Source of the DNA: Marsupella aquatica
Lineage: Eukaryota; Marchantiophyta
NCBI GenBank assembly: GCA_973895155.1
Contig: OZ316899.1
Coordinates: 15,810,001-15,874,000, forward strand
DNA length: 64,000 bases
Direction of reading: 5' to 3'
Under the pieces are notes generated by a model. The model was not told where the DNA came from, searched no databases, and saw only the letters and a program-made list of their open reading frames with translations. How positions within the stretch are numbered: the stretch's first letter is position 1; every line of letters starts with the position of its first letter. Position numbers and translations under genes: made by a program. Below, piece by piece: positions 43,900 through 57,209 of this stretch.

Positions 43900-45740
43900 T
43901 GAATTGGTTTGCAATAAAAAATCCAACGGCTGAGATCCCGTAAGGTAGTAGAGAACCATTGGATGCCAAACGGCTATGTTCCCGCCAGACCAAGTTTAGC
44001 AAATCCTTCACAAGTAGCCTCGTGACATTGGATCCATTTTCCCCCAAAAAAATGTCGAGGCCCACCTGTCAATGTAGTTGTTTTGGTCTACACATAGGAT
44101 TTTGGCGGGTTTATCGTAGGAAACGGTCGCACGCAGAGGTGTTGAAGGTTGAGGGTTGAAGGTCGTTGGACGCAAAAGCTTGGTGGGACATTGGAGGCTT
44201 GATGGTTGTGGGTCCAAGCTAGCCCACTGTTATCCGATCGAACTGTTGAAGCTGTTGGTTTAGGGCATTTTGTGTGAGGCATTTCACTTGGAAGCTCATG
44301 AACAAAGTCACCGTTTGAGCTCAGCGTAGGAATTCTGTTGAGTCAGAGCTCAGTGGGAGGGTTTAGGTTCAAACCAAGGTGCATTTACATTTGTGGATAG
44401 TAGTTTGCATTGGAGTTGCAAAGGAGCTCGTCGGAGTTGTGAAGGAGTAGGGAGTAGGAGTTGTGGGCTGCCATCGGCGCTCCTGCTTTCTTTTACTCCC
44501 ATAGCGAGCTCCCGTATGAGCTCTTATGTGAGCTTTGTTCAGCTGCGGTGGGTGCTGAGCTGTTTTCCATCGAGCCGAGCTGTGTTGTGCTGAATTTTGT
44601 CTACCAAAGCTCGGGGGAGGGTTTCCGGTTGGACATTGGCGCCGCATGGTGGGCACTGGACTCTCCAAACTCCTTGTCAGCGGTATTGCGGAGCTAGGCA
44701 AGCTGCAAGAAGGGAGCCAGGCAAGCTGCAATAGTGGACGTTGACCTATAGTGCAGGTTGGAGTTTCTAATTAGTCAACATTGCTGGGATTTGAGCTCTC
44801 ATTTGCTTTGGGCTATTTGTCAGAGTCGTAAATGGTTGAGCTGATTTCCGCCAAGCTGATTTCCGTTGAGCTGATTTGTGGATAGTGGACCTATTGGTTC
44901 ACATTGGAGTTGCAAAGGAGCTGGCCAGAGCAGCTCGGGCTGTCACAGCTTGTTGGCAGCATAGGTCACAGCTTGGGGGAGGGTTGCCGGTTGGACCTTG
45001 GCACTGCGTGGTGGACATTGGACCTGCCAAACTCCTTGTTGGTGGTTGTCGACTTTCATCTGGCTCAGCATACTCGCCACTCATTTGTTTGGAGGTTAGT
45101 GAAGCTTTTCAGCTTCTTTCACTTCCCGGCCATGCCCTTGATTTCTTTCAGCTTTCCCAAACAGAGCTTACTTGCTCTCTGCTCTCTGCTACAAGTCCGG
45201 GTCTGAAATCAGCTGTTTGTCTTGATCAACCAATTCATTAAAAGTGGAAAATTATCAATGCTTTGGAATATTGCTTATCTCTATTTAGAATATTATAAAA
45301 CCAAAATTGGAATTTAAATACCCAATTTTTGGAATTTCTTGACACACATTTTTGAATTTTTTTCATGATTTGTAATATTTGTTTATGAATATATCAAAGT
45401 CAAAATACCTAGAAGTATTTACAATCCATGAACCTTGTATCATCCAAGACATTCTAAAGTGAAGTCAATTTTTGGGGGGGAAGGGGGGGGGGGGGGGCAC
45501 AAAGCCTCAATACCACACAAAGAGAAGTCATTGACAAACGTAATATATATTTCATATTATTTTAAATAAATAAAATCCAAAATTGAAATGACATAAGTAC
45601 CCTAATTACCTTGCCTAATCAATTTTAGACTCAGTGCCAAGCAGGCAAAACATAAGAGTAGATTACCAACCTAAAAAATAAGTCATCCTTATACTTTTGA
45701 TAGTATAGACTTAACAACTAACTGAATCTATATAATCCTA
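43900..45740. other. Gene-free stretch with an internal duplication and a G-run
   Basis: Direct duplicates: TTGCATTGGAGTTGCAAAGG (44,406) versus CACATTGGAGTTGCAAAGG (44,901), and TTCCGGTTGGACATTGG (44,625) versus GCCGGTTGGACCTTGG (44,986). A nearly uninterrupted G-run lies at 45,473-45,498. ORFs here look like chance frames; none shows a motif. Confidence 0.5.
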
Positions 45741-45767
45741 CTAAACAAATGATATCACTCTCAATAT

Positions 45768-48365
45768 CTACCTTTGCTCTTCTATATCTATCCTTGCTAA
45801 ATAAACTTTGATTTCCTCCAGTTTCTTTTTGGGGATTCGAATGCCTTGTTCAACTTTATTCCCTTGATATGTCCAAAAGTGCATGGCTGCTGTTGCATTA
45901 CACCATTCTTCTTTCTGCAAAATATCACATTCCCAAAGTTTTTGCTTCTTCAAACATCCTTCATATCGACCATACAATGATCTATCCTTTTTGGTGCTTT
46001 TGGGTCTCCACCATTGCAACAGAAAATCTCCACAATTTGGTAGTTTAGGGTCCATTTGAACTTTGCTCAATGCTCTTCCCATCCAGAAGCATCCTGGCTT
46101 GTTATCCTCAAATTCTTGTGTTGGACGAATAATGATGAAAACGCCTGCTTCAAAATCTTCAAGAGGAACAAACCGATTGCTTTCCCTTTCAGAAAGAGGA
46201 CCCACAAATATTGTTTGACCTTCAAGAATTTCCTCATCAGCCTCACGTTGAAGGATAACAATATCTGGAGGATTCTCCCAACCCGTCACATCAAATGATC
46301 CAAGATCACTTTTATAGCCTGTACCATGTTTGGTTCGAGGCCAAAACCCATCCACCAGCGGCTGCTCTTCAATATCCACTATCTCCAAAAGGGGCTTTTG
46401 CAAAAGCTCAGTAACTGTCTTCCAATATTGCACTAAAGGAAACCTTTCCTTATGTCCCTGTGAGGTCTTATCCTTCCATGTTTTCTCTATCCACTCTATA
46501 TAGTTTTTGATGTAGGCTGAAACATCTTTGGCTTTCTGAAAAAGTGTAGTTGGGGTTTTGGCAAGTGGTTCTCCAATTGGAAGGACAAGTGTTTTACTTC
46601 CATCTTCAACCCATATGCATCGTCCTTGGGGTGGTGACCATGAGTCATTGATATTCTCCTTGACTTGGTACACAGGGACATTATTTTTCATTGTAAATAG
46701 GAATGCCATTGGTGCAGAGTGCCCTGCAATAGTCTTCACAAAAGCACTAACATAAGACTTGTAGCTAGCCACTTCTTGGATCAATGTGGGCAGTGGGTGA
46801 ATTGCTTCGCTTTCCCATACCTCTGCCATAAGTGAAAGTAGGGTTGTGACCTCACGATGCTTAAGTCAAGTGCTTACCCTAGAGAATACTGCATCAACAC
46901 CCTCATGTGTATGCCCAACCATAAGGAAAGACATGACAATACTCTCAAAGTGTCCCCTCAGAACCAACTCACTACAGAATGCCATCATGGCCCAATTCTT
47001 GTTGTCCTTTGCAGAGTTGTCCATTTGTAAGTGTAGATGTCTTGGCAATTTCTTGAACAGTGTAGTGCTACTACTCTGACATTCTGCCAATCCGCTTGCT
47101 ACAATTGGTGAGACACAATCCTTGTCCACAAGTTCCCCACGATATCGATCAGTTGTGACATTGTTGGCATCTAGATATCCAATTTGAAAAGCTTGCTTTT
47201 CCAATAATGCCTTGAATAAGGGGTTTGTTGCTTGATGAGAATGAACTCCAAGATCTCCACTTTTATCCCCCGAATATGCTTCCAAATCACGCAGGCACTT
47301 TGCAACGGAGGTAATAGTAAAATCCGGATCAGATGGCCACATCCCTGTCAAACTAAAGTGGGCAAAGACTCCAGGTTCCCGACCATGTGTCAACATCCCA
47401 GTCAAAGCCATTGGTAGTGGTTGACATCCACTAGCCATGCTTTTTAGTGTATCAACCATTTTAGGAATTTGGGTCTTGTTTTGATCCATCTTATCATGAA
47501 TAATGCAAAGAAGATCTTCTGGATTTCTTCTTGCCATCACCCGAGCTGCATAGTAAAGGTTTCAACGAGACATTTGTTCTTGCATGTGTTTTTCCCTTGC
47601 TGCTTCGTACCGCTTGCGAACTTCAGTTCTTCTCTCCTTCATCAACAACTCCTTCAAAGTGGTGCATTGAGTGCACTTTGCAAAAGCACTCTTCACATGG
47701 AATGAAAAAATTGCATAGTTCTCCCTCCACATCTTATAGAAAGACCCAATGGTAATTCCCTGACTCCCTTCCACCTTCATGCTCTCAACTACCTCATCAT
47801 AGATAGCATCTTTGTTATAGCAAGATGGTAATCTGTAGATGATGTTTGATGTTCCCTTCTTCCCTGTGTATCTGAGATGTGGCATAGGCTCGCCAAGGGT
47901 ATTCACTACACAGTCAAGATGAGCACGAAACTCTTGTGTTGTCATCCTTGGTTTTTTGGTGCCCTTATTGCCATGAAACCCCACTTTACAACCACCCTTG
48001 TATAGATTCTCATAGTTGTAGAAGGTGCTTGTAGAAATTCCAAATATAATTGCAAATGCCATTTTGCAAATGATGCGACCTTTGACAACCATTTGTCCTT
48101 GCTCAACCATAGATCTCTCCCTCATTTCAAAAACATTCATCATATGACTGATTTTGTTATCACTGTCCAAACCATAGAACTCAGTTCTGACCTCTTCAAT
48201 GTCTATGCGGGGGAAGTTCCGACAACATTCCATTCCACACTTGCACTTCTTCATGCCCACTTGAGCTATTTTGTTCTCATCCACCTTCACACTTCTTCTC
48301 TGCTCCACTCTTTTTTCTTGGCGTGCATTTGGGTTGGCTGGTTTTCTCAACCCGCCCATGGAATA
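45768..48365 (-). pseudogene. DUF7869-type transposase-like protein
   Basis: A Cys-rich start (KKCKCGMECCRNFPRIDIEE) and CKMAFAIIFGISTSTFYNY lead, across in-frame TGA 47,560 and TGA 46,866, to the core LHLQMDNSAKDNKNWAMMAF and MSFLMVGHTHEGVDAVFSR. The core matches the DUF7869 signature as I know it (LDNxxxENKN ... VGHTHEDxDxxFSR), which looks like a DDE/RNase H-type recombinase core. A C-terminal region of about 350 residues (45,768-46,829) follows, with LRKHREVTTL-like junction residues continuous in frame. Without the two TGA codons and one shift near 48,365 it would be one long intronless gene, joined upstream to the DUF8039 array. It is transcribed away from the ParB-type gene. Confidence 0.7.
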
Positions 48366-48456
48366 ATGCCTTTTCTATTTGCTGGTACTCCATAGAAGAG
48401 AACAAATCATCCTCATCATTATCCCCCTCTTTATGTATAGTCTGTTCATCCTCAAG

Positions 48457-49491
48457 TTATGACAGAAGATCTCCAAGAAACTTGTCAGAAGGATAGAATT
48501 TCAAAGTTGCAATCGGCCATTTTACCAAGCACGGGATTCCCACTAAAAATGTGGGAAATTCCTTCTGTTGCATGTGGATATTGCAAATCACACGTTCAAC
48601 TAGCACCCCAACATGACCATCACCAAGCACTTCATTGTTTATTGCTGCTGTTGGTTGCCATGCTGTGATTGATCCTCTTGCAAGCAATGTCACCCGATCA
48701 ACAGTATAAATCTCCACATCTTTTAAGTACCACTTGGAACGATCATTCAAATCGTAGTTGTCATGTGGTCCTTGGCTGAGTCCGCCATTTTGAATCTCAA
48801 TCGATTCACACCCATTGAATTGCTCACCAACATGATATACATTGACTATATCCCAAAGAACAACACTACCTACAGACTGCTCAATTGTCTTTATGTTAGT
48901 GTTGGGGTATGGCAATTGAGTCACCCCATGAAGTGCTTCAACCACATGGACACTAATACGCCCTGGTCCCAATAATATGTCACCACAAGTATCCTCTGGT
49001 TGAGTATTAGAAACTTCACCCCGTGCAACAACAATGCTTGTAAGTTGCAATAGCACATCATCTCCTGAACAAAATGGTGCAACCGGTTCATTGTTGGAAT
49101 TGGGGACTTGGTTTCCAACAATCCTTGAATCATCAGTTCCTTCAAGTCTCACAAGGTTGGGAGTATCATTGGATGCTTTTTGGACCTGCAATGGGATGTT
49201 CTCATTTGCCAAAATGGCACTAGCACAGTCCCATATAACATATGAACGCAAAGCCTCCCCAGTGGTGTCAGCTCCTGGATTTGGGTAAGGAAGAGGTTTT
49301 GTTGGCTCAAAGATTTCAACCACCAGAACACTCATGCGGTTGTTACCCAATGCCTCAGAATGACAAGTGTCTTCTGGATTGGTCTTAAACACAACCCCCC
49401 TTGCAACCAATATATTCTCAAGATGAAGAAGTACTTCAGACCCTTGGGAGAACAAAAAATTGGCACTCCGAGTTGTAGTCATGATCTGCAT
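48457..49491 (-). pseudogene. Three tandem DUF8039/TNP1-like domains, N-terminal part of the DUF7869 gene
   Basis: The 344-residue frame has three repeats of one domain: LVARGVVFKTNPEDTCHSE with LPYPNPGADTTGEAL and SYVIWD; VVARGEVSNTQPEDTCGDI with LPYPNTNIKTIEQSV and SVVLWD; and LLARGSITAWQPTAAINNE with FPTFLVGIPCLVKWP. These are DUF8039-type units (VARGxVxxxxPxxxxHxxxLGxxxVxVxVxxV, LPxPN, VLWP), related to the TNP1 exons of elements 1 and 3. TAA at 48,457-48,459 is in frame with an acidic linker that then shifts into the DUF7869 frame, so this was probably one protein. Confidence 0.75.
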
Positions 49492-51728
49492 AAAAAAATG
49501 TTAAGAAAATTACTCATGATCAATTGAAAATGACAGGTTGTCAGGGTCCAGAAGAAACCTCAATATCATCGTGAGGTTTCAGGCTACTTGGATACTAAAG
49601 TGAAATTCATCCAGGCACTAAACCTAGTTTTTGTGGTTAAACTTAATATGGTCCCATGCAAGTGCTTAACATGCATAGTTGGGTCAACTTTGCATTAAAA
49701 ATTCCATTATGTAGGTATAAGGCAATAATGTTAGAAATAATAGTGGTCTAGAAGGTCCGCAAGTAATTACACGGATGTGGACTGACAGAATATACTACAA
49801 TATGTTTGCGGCAATACATTCACAAGACCTACTAAGAGATTCAATTTAACCCAAAAGAATGAGAATTATTGGTCATAAAATAAAGTACAGTAGAACTTCA
49901 TGATTGTCATGAGGTTTCATTTCTTGCTTCAAGAAGACTGAATTATGAATAAATGAATGAGAACAAAAATGAAGTACCTATGGACTTAAAGGCTTGTATT
50001 GGGAAAAATCTCATGAGGTTGAGAGAAATCAAGTCTTACAACCCATTAAAAAATGATCCATTCACTATTTTCTCTTAATGTTGATATTAATAGTTTAGTC
50101 CATGTAACTTCCATATGAATGATGGACACACACAGGAAAACTTACAACCTCAAGATGATCTTGAGGATGACAATTTATGCCTCTATATCTCAATGAACAA
50201 AACAAAACATATGTAGACCTATGTCATATTGAGCTTGGCCAAGTATGCAAATTGATGGTCATAATTAGTTACTTTTAGTGCACAAGACAAAAATAAAGCT
50301 AAAGACTCACAAACGACTTAAACAAAGTAAAAGAAACATACCCAAAATTCAGAATCATAAATGTCTTTGCCGCATGTGGTGAAGATAGAGTATAAGAGTG
50401 CCACCATGCGTCCTCATCAATTAGAAGATGCCCAAATGTTCATCAAACGTCAGTTCAGACTCAACTGCAGTGTCAGCATTGTCCACCATGATCTAAGAGA
50501 GTTGGAGTAGGAGGAGGGTCTTTTCATTGGTTAAATGAAGGAAAATGCTTAGACTTCCCTCAGAAAATAGTTGTAGAAGAGTGGGCACAAATAGAGAATG
50601 CAAAAGTGTGAGTAGCAGAAAAGAAAAATAAACAACTCTGAAACTGAAGTAAACTGAACATGTGGAAGTGTTGGCTGGGTTTGCAAATATATCTTTGAGA
50701 GCAACGGATCAACGTGAGATGGATTGACTAATGTTGCTGATTTTGAGTTTATTGGCGAAGACTCATTGGCCCCAGGTTTGGAGGGAATTGTCAGCTTTCA
50801 TCAATAAGAATGAAGAAAAAACAAAGTTACTTAGCACATTTTTAATATTTAAAGAATGATGACAGACCTTTTGCTTTTGCATGCTGGATTTGTCCTCCTA
50901 TATACTGTAGAGCTCTGTATTTACATGGAATCAAACGGGAGTTTCAAAAATCCTTACTATTCATTCTGTTTTTTTAATTTTCCACTCATTGGCCCAGTTT
51001 TGGAGGGATTCGTCGACTAGCTCGCATTAATAGACTCCAAGTAAACGACATTTGCTCAACACATATTAATTTTTAAAAATATGATGACTGAGGGACATTT
51101 TGCGATTTTTCCTCCATTATTGTACAGACTAGTGTATTTGCACGATGAGGAACCTTGTAGTCAGAATTTTTATGTTTTTGAAATTTGAAAATTTTCAGGT
51201 TTTCCTTGTGGCTAAGTATTTTGGCTTGTTGTCTTGCAATAACAAGCCACCATCCATTTCTTAGTACTTTTTCTCCTTTTAGCAACGCTTGTTGGCCCAT
51301 TGACCTCACCAACTTCACCAACTTCTTGGACATTACTTGATTTTAGTGGAGTAGTTGGAGTTGGCCTTTTTTTGCCATGGTCAAGTGTAAATCTCTCAAT
51401 ATTTTTTTAGAGGCCCCAAAATATGGATTTAAATTTTTGGCCAAAGACGAATGTAAATTTGACACAATTACATTAGAGTTGTTAGGATTTGGTACCAAAT
51501 ATATAGTTGGTACCAAATAATTAGCCATATATAGATGCATGCCATATAAGGTGTCATGTGACTTACTAAGTGTCAGCTCCGTGTGAAGAGGAGAAGGCGG
51601 CTAGAGTTGGCGGAAGCTCGATTGGGAAGTTATTGGGGGTACTTCACCAAAGAAAACTCTGTCGTTTGTTGAGGCCCTAAAAACTTGTTTGTTGAGGCCC
51701 TAGCTGCCAAGAAGAGGATGATTCGTAG

Positions 51729-51891
51729 TGTGAGGACATCCGTAGCAAGAGCGCATGCAGGGCGTTTTTAGTGGAAGGTGAAAGGTTGTGAGGACAGCCG
51801 TAGCAAGAGCACATGCAGGGTATTTTTAGTGGAAGGTGAAAGGCTAGCAGGCGCTACTGCTGGCACGCCCTAGTACTGCTGGCACGCCCTT
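51729..51891. repeat. 58-bp tandem duplication followed by a 19-bp tandem
   Basis: TGTGAGGACATCCGTAGC...GGAAGGTGAAAGG (51,729) recurs from 51,787 with three substitutions by eye; then TACTGCTGGCACGCCCT occurs at 51,855 and 51,874. Confidence 0.85.
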
Positions 51892-51937
51892 GTGAGGGAT
51901 CAGCCGCAAGACTTCTCCTTGTTCATGCTCACATATC

Positions 51938-51945
51938 TATTTAAA
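51938..51945 (+). promoter_or_regulatory. TATA-like box, candidate promoter of the ParB-type gene
   Basis: TATTTAAA followed about 20 bp later by CTCTGCACTCATTCC, a plausible start region. It is about 590 bp before ATG 52,537. Only sequence resemblance supports it. Confidence 0.35.
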
Positions 51946-52536
51946 CTCAAAATTCTCTGCACTCATTCCTCAGAATTGTGTACATCGTATGTGAGGGAGG
52001 ACTATTCAAGTTAGCTACAGTACCTCTGTCATAACTGTCTGCACAATCACCAAGGTACCGACAGTCAGTGTTTATGTGGAATAGTGGAGTAGATTCCTGT
52101 TGTACTAGAGGTGCCTATGAATCATTAGTGTTTTCGGTATTGCTGGTAGCTATATGTGCCTTGCTCAGGCCAGACAATCCCTCTACTGTACGTATGACTG
52201 GTGAAGGAGGTGCGTATCTCATTGTCCTTATCTTATCTTGGGTTGTTATCTTATTATCTTCTTTCTTAATTGAACGTGAACTAATGGGTGTCATGAGTCT
52301 CCTTACCGGCTCAATGCGCTTTCTCATTTGTATTTGATAAGTTTCGTGACCGGTTCAATACGCATGCGCTTATTATTATCAGAGTATGCTTTGAGGAGAT
52401 TGAGTTGCATTGTATTGTTTAGGGTTTGAGTTGCTAAATTAGAAACTTTGATTGAGTTTTGGTATACCAGAACGAGCAAGTTTAGAGTATCTGCAAAGAA
52501 TCTTTTAAGATTCTTTGATAGGCGCACGGCTTTGGC

Positions 52537-55118
52537 ATGGCTAAACCCAAGAAGGATCTGGTAATGATGACAAAGCAAGCACATGTTGGGCTTCCAGGTA
52601 CTTTTCATTTTCCAACCTTGCTACTTCTGTTATTTTGGCATGTATTTTTTGACATTCTCATGTTTTTTGCTTGTTAACCTCACGATCGTCGTGAGGTTTG
52701 ACTACTCTAATGCTTTATTAAAGTTAGAATTTCAAATTTTTTTACTTGATAACCTCATGATCATCGTGAGGTTTCTACATTTTCTTGCTTGACTAACTAA
52801 GATGAGGAAAGTGATTTCTACTTGCCTAACCTCATGATCATCGTGAGGTGAAGGGTCATCATTTCATGGCTTCATGAGAGGGTGAAGGACATTTTTTCTT
52901 TTCAACCTCACAATGGTGATGATCAAGGTTTCAAATTTTCATGCATGGATAGAGAATAGTAACATCTTTTTTCTGTGGATCACCTTCAAATATTTGTGAG
53001 GATTAGGGTCTTTTTTATGGTTTGGCAATAGGTTCAAGGATATTTTTGCTTGGAAAAGCTCACTATCATTGTGAAGTTTAGCCATATTTTCATGGTTTGG
53101 TGAGAGGTCAAGGAGAGTATCAAGAATATTTTTGTTGGCAGCAAACCTCACAATTGTTGTTTCATTTCATATTTATTTGCATGGTTTGGTTCAAGGGTTG
53201 AGCTCATGTTTTGTCATTTTTATGCTTCCATAGAAATTGTCAAGTTCTATTTTGCTTGCCAAAACCTCACGATTACCGTGAGGTTTGCTCATTTCTGCAT
53301 CATTCCACCTAGTTTATTCTCAAGAATTGGATCTGTTCATTTAATTAATGGACTTCACTTGTTTGTTGTGCAGATGATTACCATGAGTTGGACCCAGTAT
53401 CTGCACCAAAAATTTGTGATAATGATGTATGTTTAACATACAGCTATGACATTGGAGAAGAGTGGGAAATTGATATGTACCCTTACGATGGAGAAGTTCA
53501 GTTGTGTTTTATTGACATAAAAAAAGATCCACACCGATTGCGACAACACATTGTTGGTCCAATTGCATACTTGCAAATGCATTCTGAGGATCAAGTAACT
53601 GTTCTTGTAGAGAATTACACGGAAAAAAAATGGTATCAGTACTTGCTTGATGCAAATACATATGGAGTGCGGTTGAATACAACTTGGATTGATGATATGC
53701 CAGCCAATGTTATTTCTTTGGCATTCTTTCCTTTGGACTTTAGTTTCAAAGGTAGTTCAGATCAAGGACAACTTTCACACCAGGAGATTGCATCTGGTTA
53801 TGCTCGAGTCTTACATTTGCTGAAAAGAAAGAAACATTTCTTGTGTAGGACATTGCAGATGGAGCAGTGCATTTAGACAAGTGGACTAACCAACATTGAT
53901 ATTGATCCAGCTGTTCTTTTCCATAAGAAATTTGGAAAAGAAACACTCTCCAAATGGATTGACTTGCAAACTTTGGTTGCAAACAAGGTGAAGGAAGTGC
54001 CAAAGTCTTTAGAAGATGACTTGGGAGTAGATATGTCAGAATATGAAGGGGCCAAGGCAGACGAAGAAGCGGTACCAATCATTGATCCCAATAGAGAGGC
54101 ATCTTCACAACAAAGTGAGAAGCTTGATAGTGTAGAGCCTCAAATTCAGAGCATTCTTGGAATTGTCCAACAAAAGAAGAAACAAGCTACCAAGCTTGTA
54201 GTTTCTTAGCCAAAGAGACGACCGCCAACCACCAAGGCACAAAATGTGCAGAGGAAGAGAAAACAGCCACAAGAAGAGGACAACGTGGAAGAGATTTTTG
54301 CACAACAAAGTGAAAGGATTGAGCCCATTGTACTTCAAATAGGAGGCAATGTACAGAGCAAGCCAACAATTGTGCAACCAAAGAGAAAACCATCAACAAG
54401 AAAGAAGTCATTGGGGAAGCAACCAGATAGCAATAGGGATACAGTTGTTGATCTTGTGCAACAAGGAGCACAAATCTTACGAGAAGTGGGTGACAATGAA
54501 GAGAGTGAGTTACCTGGAGCCAAAGAGATTGAAAAATCTAACAAGATTTTGCAAGAGGTGAAAGATTACTATCCTTTTGGAATTAGAACACATTTTGGGA
54601 TTCCGGTGAAGAATATCATGCAACCTCCTGCTACCATGTGTTATAGGAAAATTAACCTTGATCATGTTGATGAGATAATGACTAGGATGATCTTGCATCC
54701 CAAGCAGCAACCTCATCCTGCTGATTTAGTTCCCTACAACCCTCAGACCTTGAAGCCAATGAGTTTTGCAAAAGATGACATGACTCAATTTCAGAAATTG
54801 ATGCCAAGGTTAAAGTTCTTTGCTATAAGTGGACAGCACTCTGCACTTGCCGCTCAAAGAATCTGTGAGCATGCCAAAAAACAACCTGATCTTCGAGAGC
54901 TTGCAAATAAATTGCAAGTACGTTCATCTTGCATTTTTAGTGGAGCTACACCAAAAAAGATCTTGCTGGAGTTCTCTAGTAGCTCAAATGAGATGAACAA
55001 GATTTCTGATTATAAATCTCCATTCATTGATAATGTGGAGCATGCAAGAAATCAGTACGCTGATTTTGGTTTTCCAAAACGGCCTGAGGCGGGACAAACA
55101 GCAAGTCCAATTTACAAG
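52537..55118 (+). pseudogene. ParB-type gene, exons 1-2: N-terminal region and ParB-like domain
   Basis: Exon 1 (52,537-52,597, starting MAKPKKDLVMM) ends at GT 52,598; exon 2 (53,374-55,118) starts after TTGTGCAG and keeps phase. Exon 2 is one frame broken by TAG at 53,874 and 54,207. It has an N-terminal region (DIGEEWEIDMYPYDGE), a Gln/Lys-rich charged linker with PKRRP/KRKQP words, and then a ParB-like domain: CYRKINLDHVDEIMTRMI followed by LKFFAISGQHSALAAQRICE. SGQHS-x-AA corresponds to the DGxHRxxAA box. Intron 1 carries at least five copies of the palindrome. The gene faces away from the DUF7869 gene. Confidence 0.65.
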
Positions 55119-55265
55119 GTAAGTTTGCCTTGCATAAAAGGTTTAAGTTTGTTGTACTGTGTTATTTTTCTGAATCATGAATGCAATGCCTAAGTAACAA
55201 CCTCACAATGATCGTGAGGTCAACTACTCATATTGAAAAGATATAGTTTCTTTTGACATGTGCAG

Positions 55266-57113
55266 GAATTTGAGCATACAGCAAAAATGACCATGGAGAA
55301 GAAACATCTTACTGAAGTACTTGGATACTTTTTGCATCTGAGAAGTTGTATTGTTTGTGGAAGGAAGTGTGTAACAAGTGGCTTGAGGGAGAGCTTCCAG
55401 ATGGACAAGGTATCATCACTGAAAATAAAAAAGAGTCTAAGCTTCTAACAGTTTCAAATTTCCGGAGTTTGGAGGGAGGCTTGCAAGATATGATATCATA
55501 GCCATTCTCAAAGAGGTCGAACATGGTGGAGTTCTCCTTAAGAAAGATGCTTCTTACAAAGGTGACATGCAATCTATGGAAGAGCTTGCCAAAACAACAA
55601 AAGTTCTCTCCAAACTGAAGGAGATAATTATTGGGTATTATCAAATCACTTTTTCAGACCATTTTCCTGATAAATGTACTTGGAAGGAACTATGTGATAA
55701 AATTCCCATTGATGCTAGGGAATTGGATAGATGCAGAGGAGTGGCTGGTACCAAGTACTTGATATCTTGTACTTCTCGGAATATTGCACGTGAGAAAAAT
55801 ATTCCGCATGGTTTAGTATCAAGACTAAATCAACTATTTTATGATGCGTTCGGTGGAAGCCAGAGAAAGAGATTAGAGCCATTTCTAACTTTTTTCACTG
55901 ACAACTTAATGACAACATGTGAGCCTGGTGCTTTGGAAGAGGCAGCTCCTTTTGTTCCTCTTGCCATTGTGGATTTTGGAAAACGAAACCAAAAAGAGTG
56001 GTCAGTATCCCAGTTGGAGGTGTTTTTTAAGTACATTGTGGAAACAGCAAAAAATGATGCAATAATGATTGTCATTTTTTTATTCCATGGTCATCTTTAC
56101 TCCAACGTGCTAACTGCACTTTACAATTTGCCCGATATTCACTTACATTTTGAATTTGGATCATTTGAGAGAGCCGATGGCTACATACATCCTGGGAGGT
56201 TTTTCAAAAATGAGCGGGAACAAATAATTATTGCAGGTATGTAAATTTGAAATTTGTGTTTGGGTTTGGGTTTATGATACATTGAGAAAACCTCACAATG
56301 ATCGTGAGGTTTAGAATTATCACTAATTGTAGAATCTAAATTTATTTGAACTTAGTAAGTTTACTGATCATTTAGTGTTTTTTGGCAACCGTTTCACACA
56401 GTGCAAAACAAGATTGGGTTGACATGTTTCCTGAAGGAGATATGAACTACCAATTTGATGAGGAAAATGATCGAGATTACCTTTCCAAAACTTGGAAGAC
56501 TAATCCAAAATATATTCCAGTGGATGAGTCTAAAGAAGATCGAGAGGAACGCTTGAGGGAAGAAGCATTCAAGACGCTAAAAAATAGAGCTCCTCGTTAT
56601 TCATTTTTGGATCAACTTGGAGGTTTAGTTAATCCTGATTGCAAGCCTGCTCGTGTGCTCAACAACATCATTCATAAATTTTCTGCACGTGGCGCTACAA
56701 TTTTTGATTTCTTTTCTGGAGGATCAGTTTAAAAAAGTGCATTCGAGCTTGGAAGAGAATGCTTTGTGTATTCAGACTCAAAAAAAGAGTCTGAATTCTT
56801 GAAATTATATCCAAATATTTTGAGAACAATTCCTGGAGTTAACAAATTTTGGGAGAAGGTTGGAAAGATCAATCGTGGTTATCCTCCTGAAGATTCAGAA
56901 GTTATTGTTGAGTATGCAATTATTGACGATAATGACGAAGATGAAGATCTTTCTAGATTTGAGGAAGGGTCGCCTGTTGTTGGTATTCCACGGGATAATC
57001 AACATCAAGCTTCTGTTTTGATTGAAAAAATCTTACAATCTTCAAGTTTGAACAAATCTTCATCAACAATGAGAAGCCAAAATGATTTGATTAACCTTGC
57101 AAGTCCTTCACAG
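55266..57113 (+). pseudogene. ParB-type gene, exons 3-4: methyltransferase-like region
   Basis: Exon 3 begins after TGTGCAG (55,266) and, with two compensating shifts (about 55,335 and 55,478), reads EFEHTAKMTMEKKHL, LYCLWKEVCNKWLEG and GGRLARYDIIAILKEVEHG, then an open run to 56,236 with PLAIVDFGKRNQKEW and VIFLFHGHLYSNVLTAL. The next exon (open from about 56,375) contains ARGATIFDFFSGGS, TAA at 56,730-56,732, then KSAFELGRECFVYSDSKKES. FDFFSGGS and GRECFVYSD fit the SAM-binding segment of bacterial-type N6/N4 DNA methyltransferases; a DPPY-type catalytic motif is not visible (VDFG in its place). The 3-4 junction does not keep phase, a further sign of decay. Exon 4 ends at GT 57,114. Confidence 0.55.
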
Positions 57114-57209
57114 GTAAACATCTATTCTTCATTTTATTTGTAGTTTACTTATGAGGTATTTATATATATGTGAATATAATCTTATGTTGGAATTGTTGGG
57201 TCAAAATAG

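Larger units (their letters stand above)
49492..52536. other. Shared upstream region between the divergent DUF7869 and ParB-type genes
   Basis: No ORF is supported. The 3-kb region contains copies of the dispersed palindrome (49,554; 49,893; 50,148), AT-rich stretches, a 58-bp tandem duplication (51,729-51,842), a 19-bp tandem (51,855-51,891) and a TATA-like box at 51,938. Promoters of both genes are expected here. Confidence 0.5.

Noticed and set aside
52598-53373. Palindromes as rho-independent terminators or parS of a bacterial insert
   Set aside because: They lie in spliced introns of a plant-style gene and lack a U-tract; a bacterial replicon is not supported. The ParB-site idea is kept only as a hypothesis.
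55266-57113. Active DNA methyltransferase
   Set aside because: No DPPY-type catalytic motif is visible and the frame has stops and shifts; only a methyltransferase-like fold segment is claimed.
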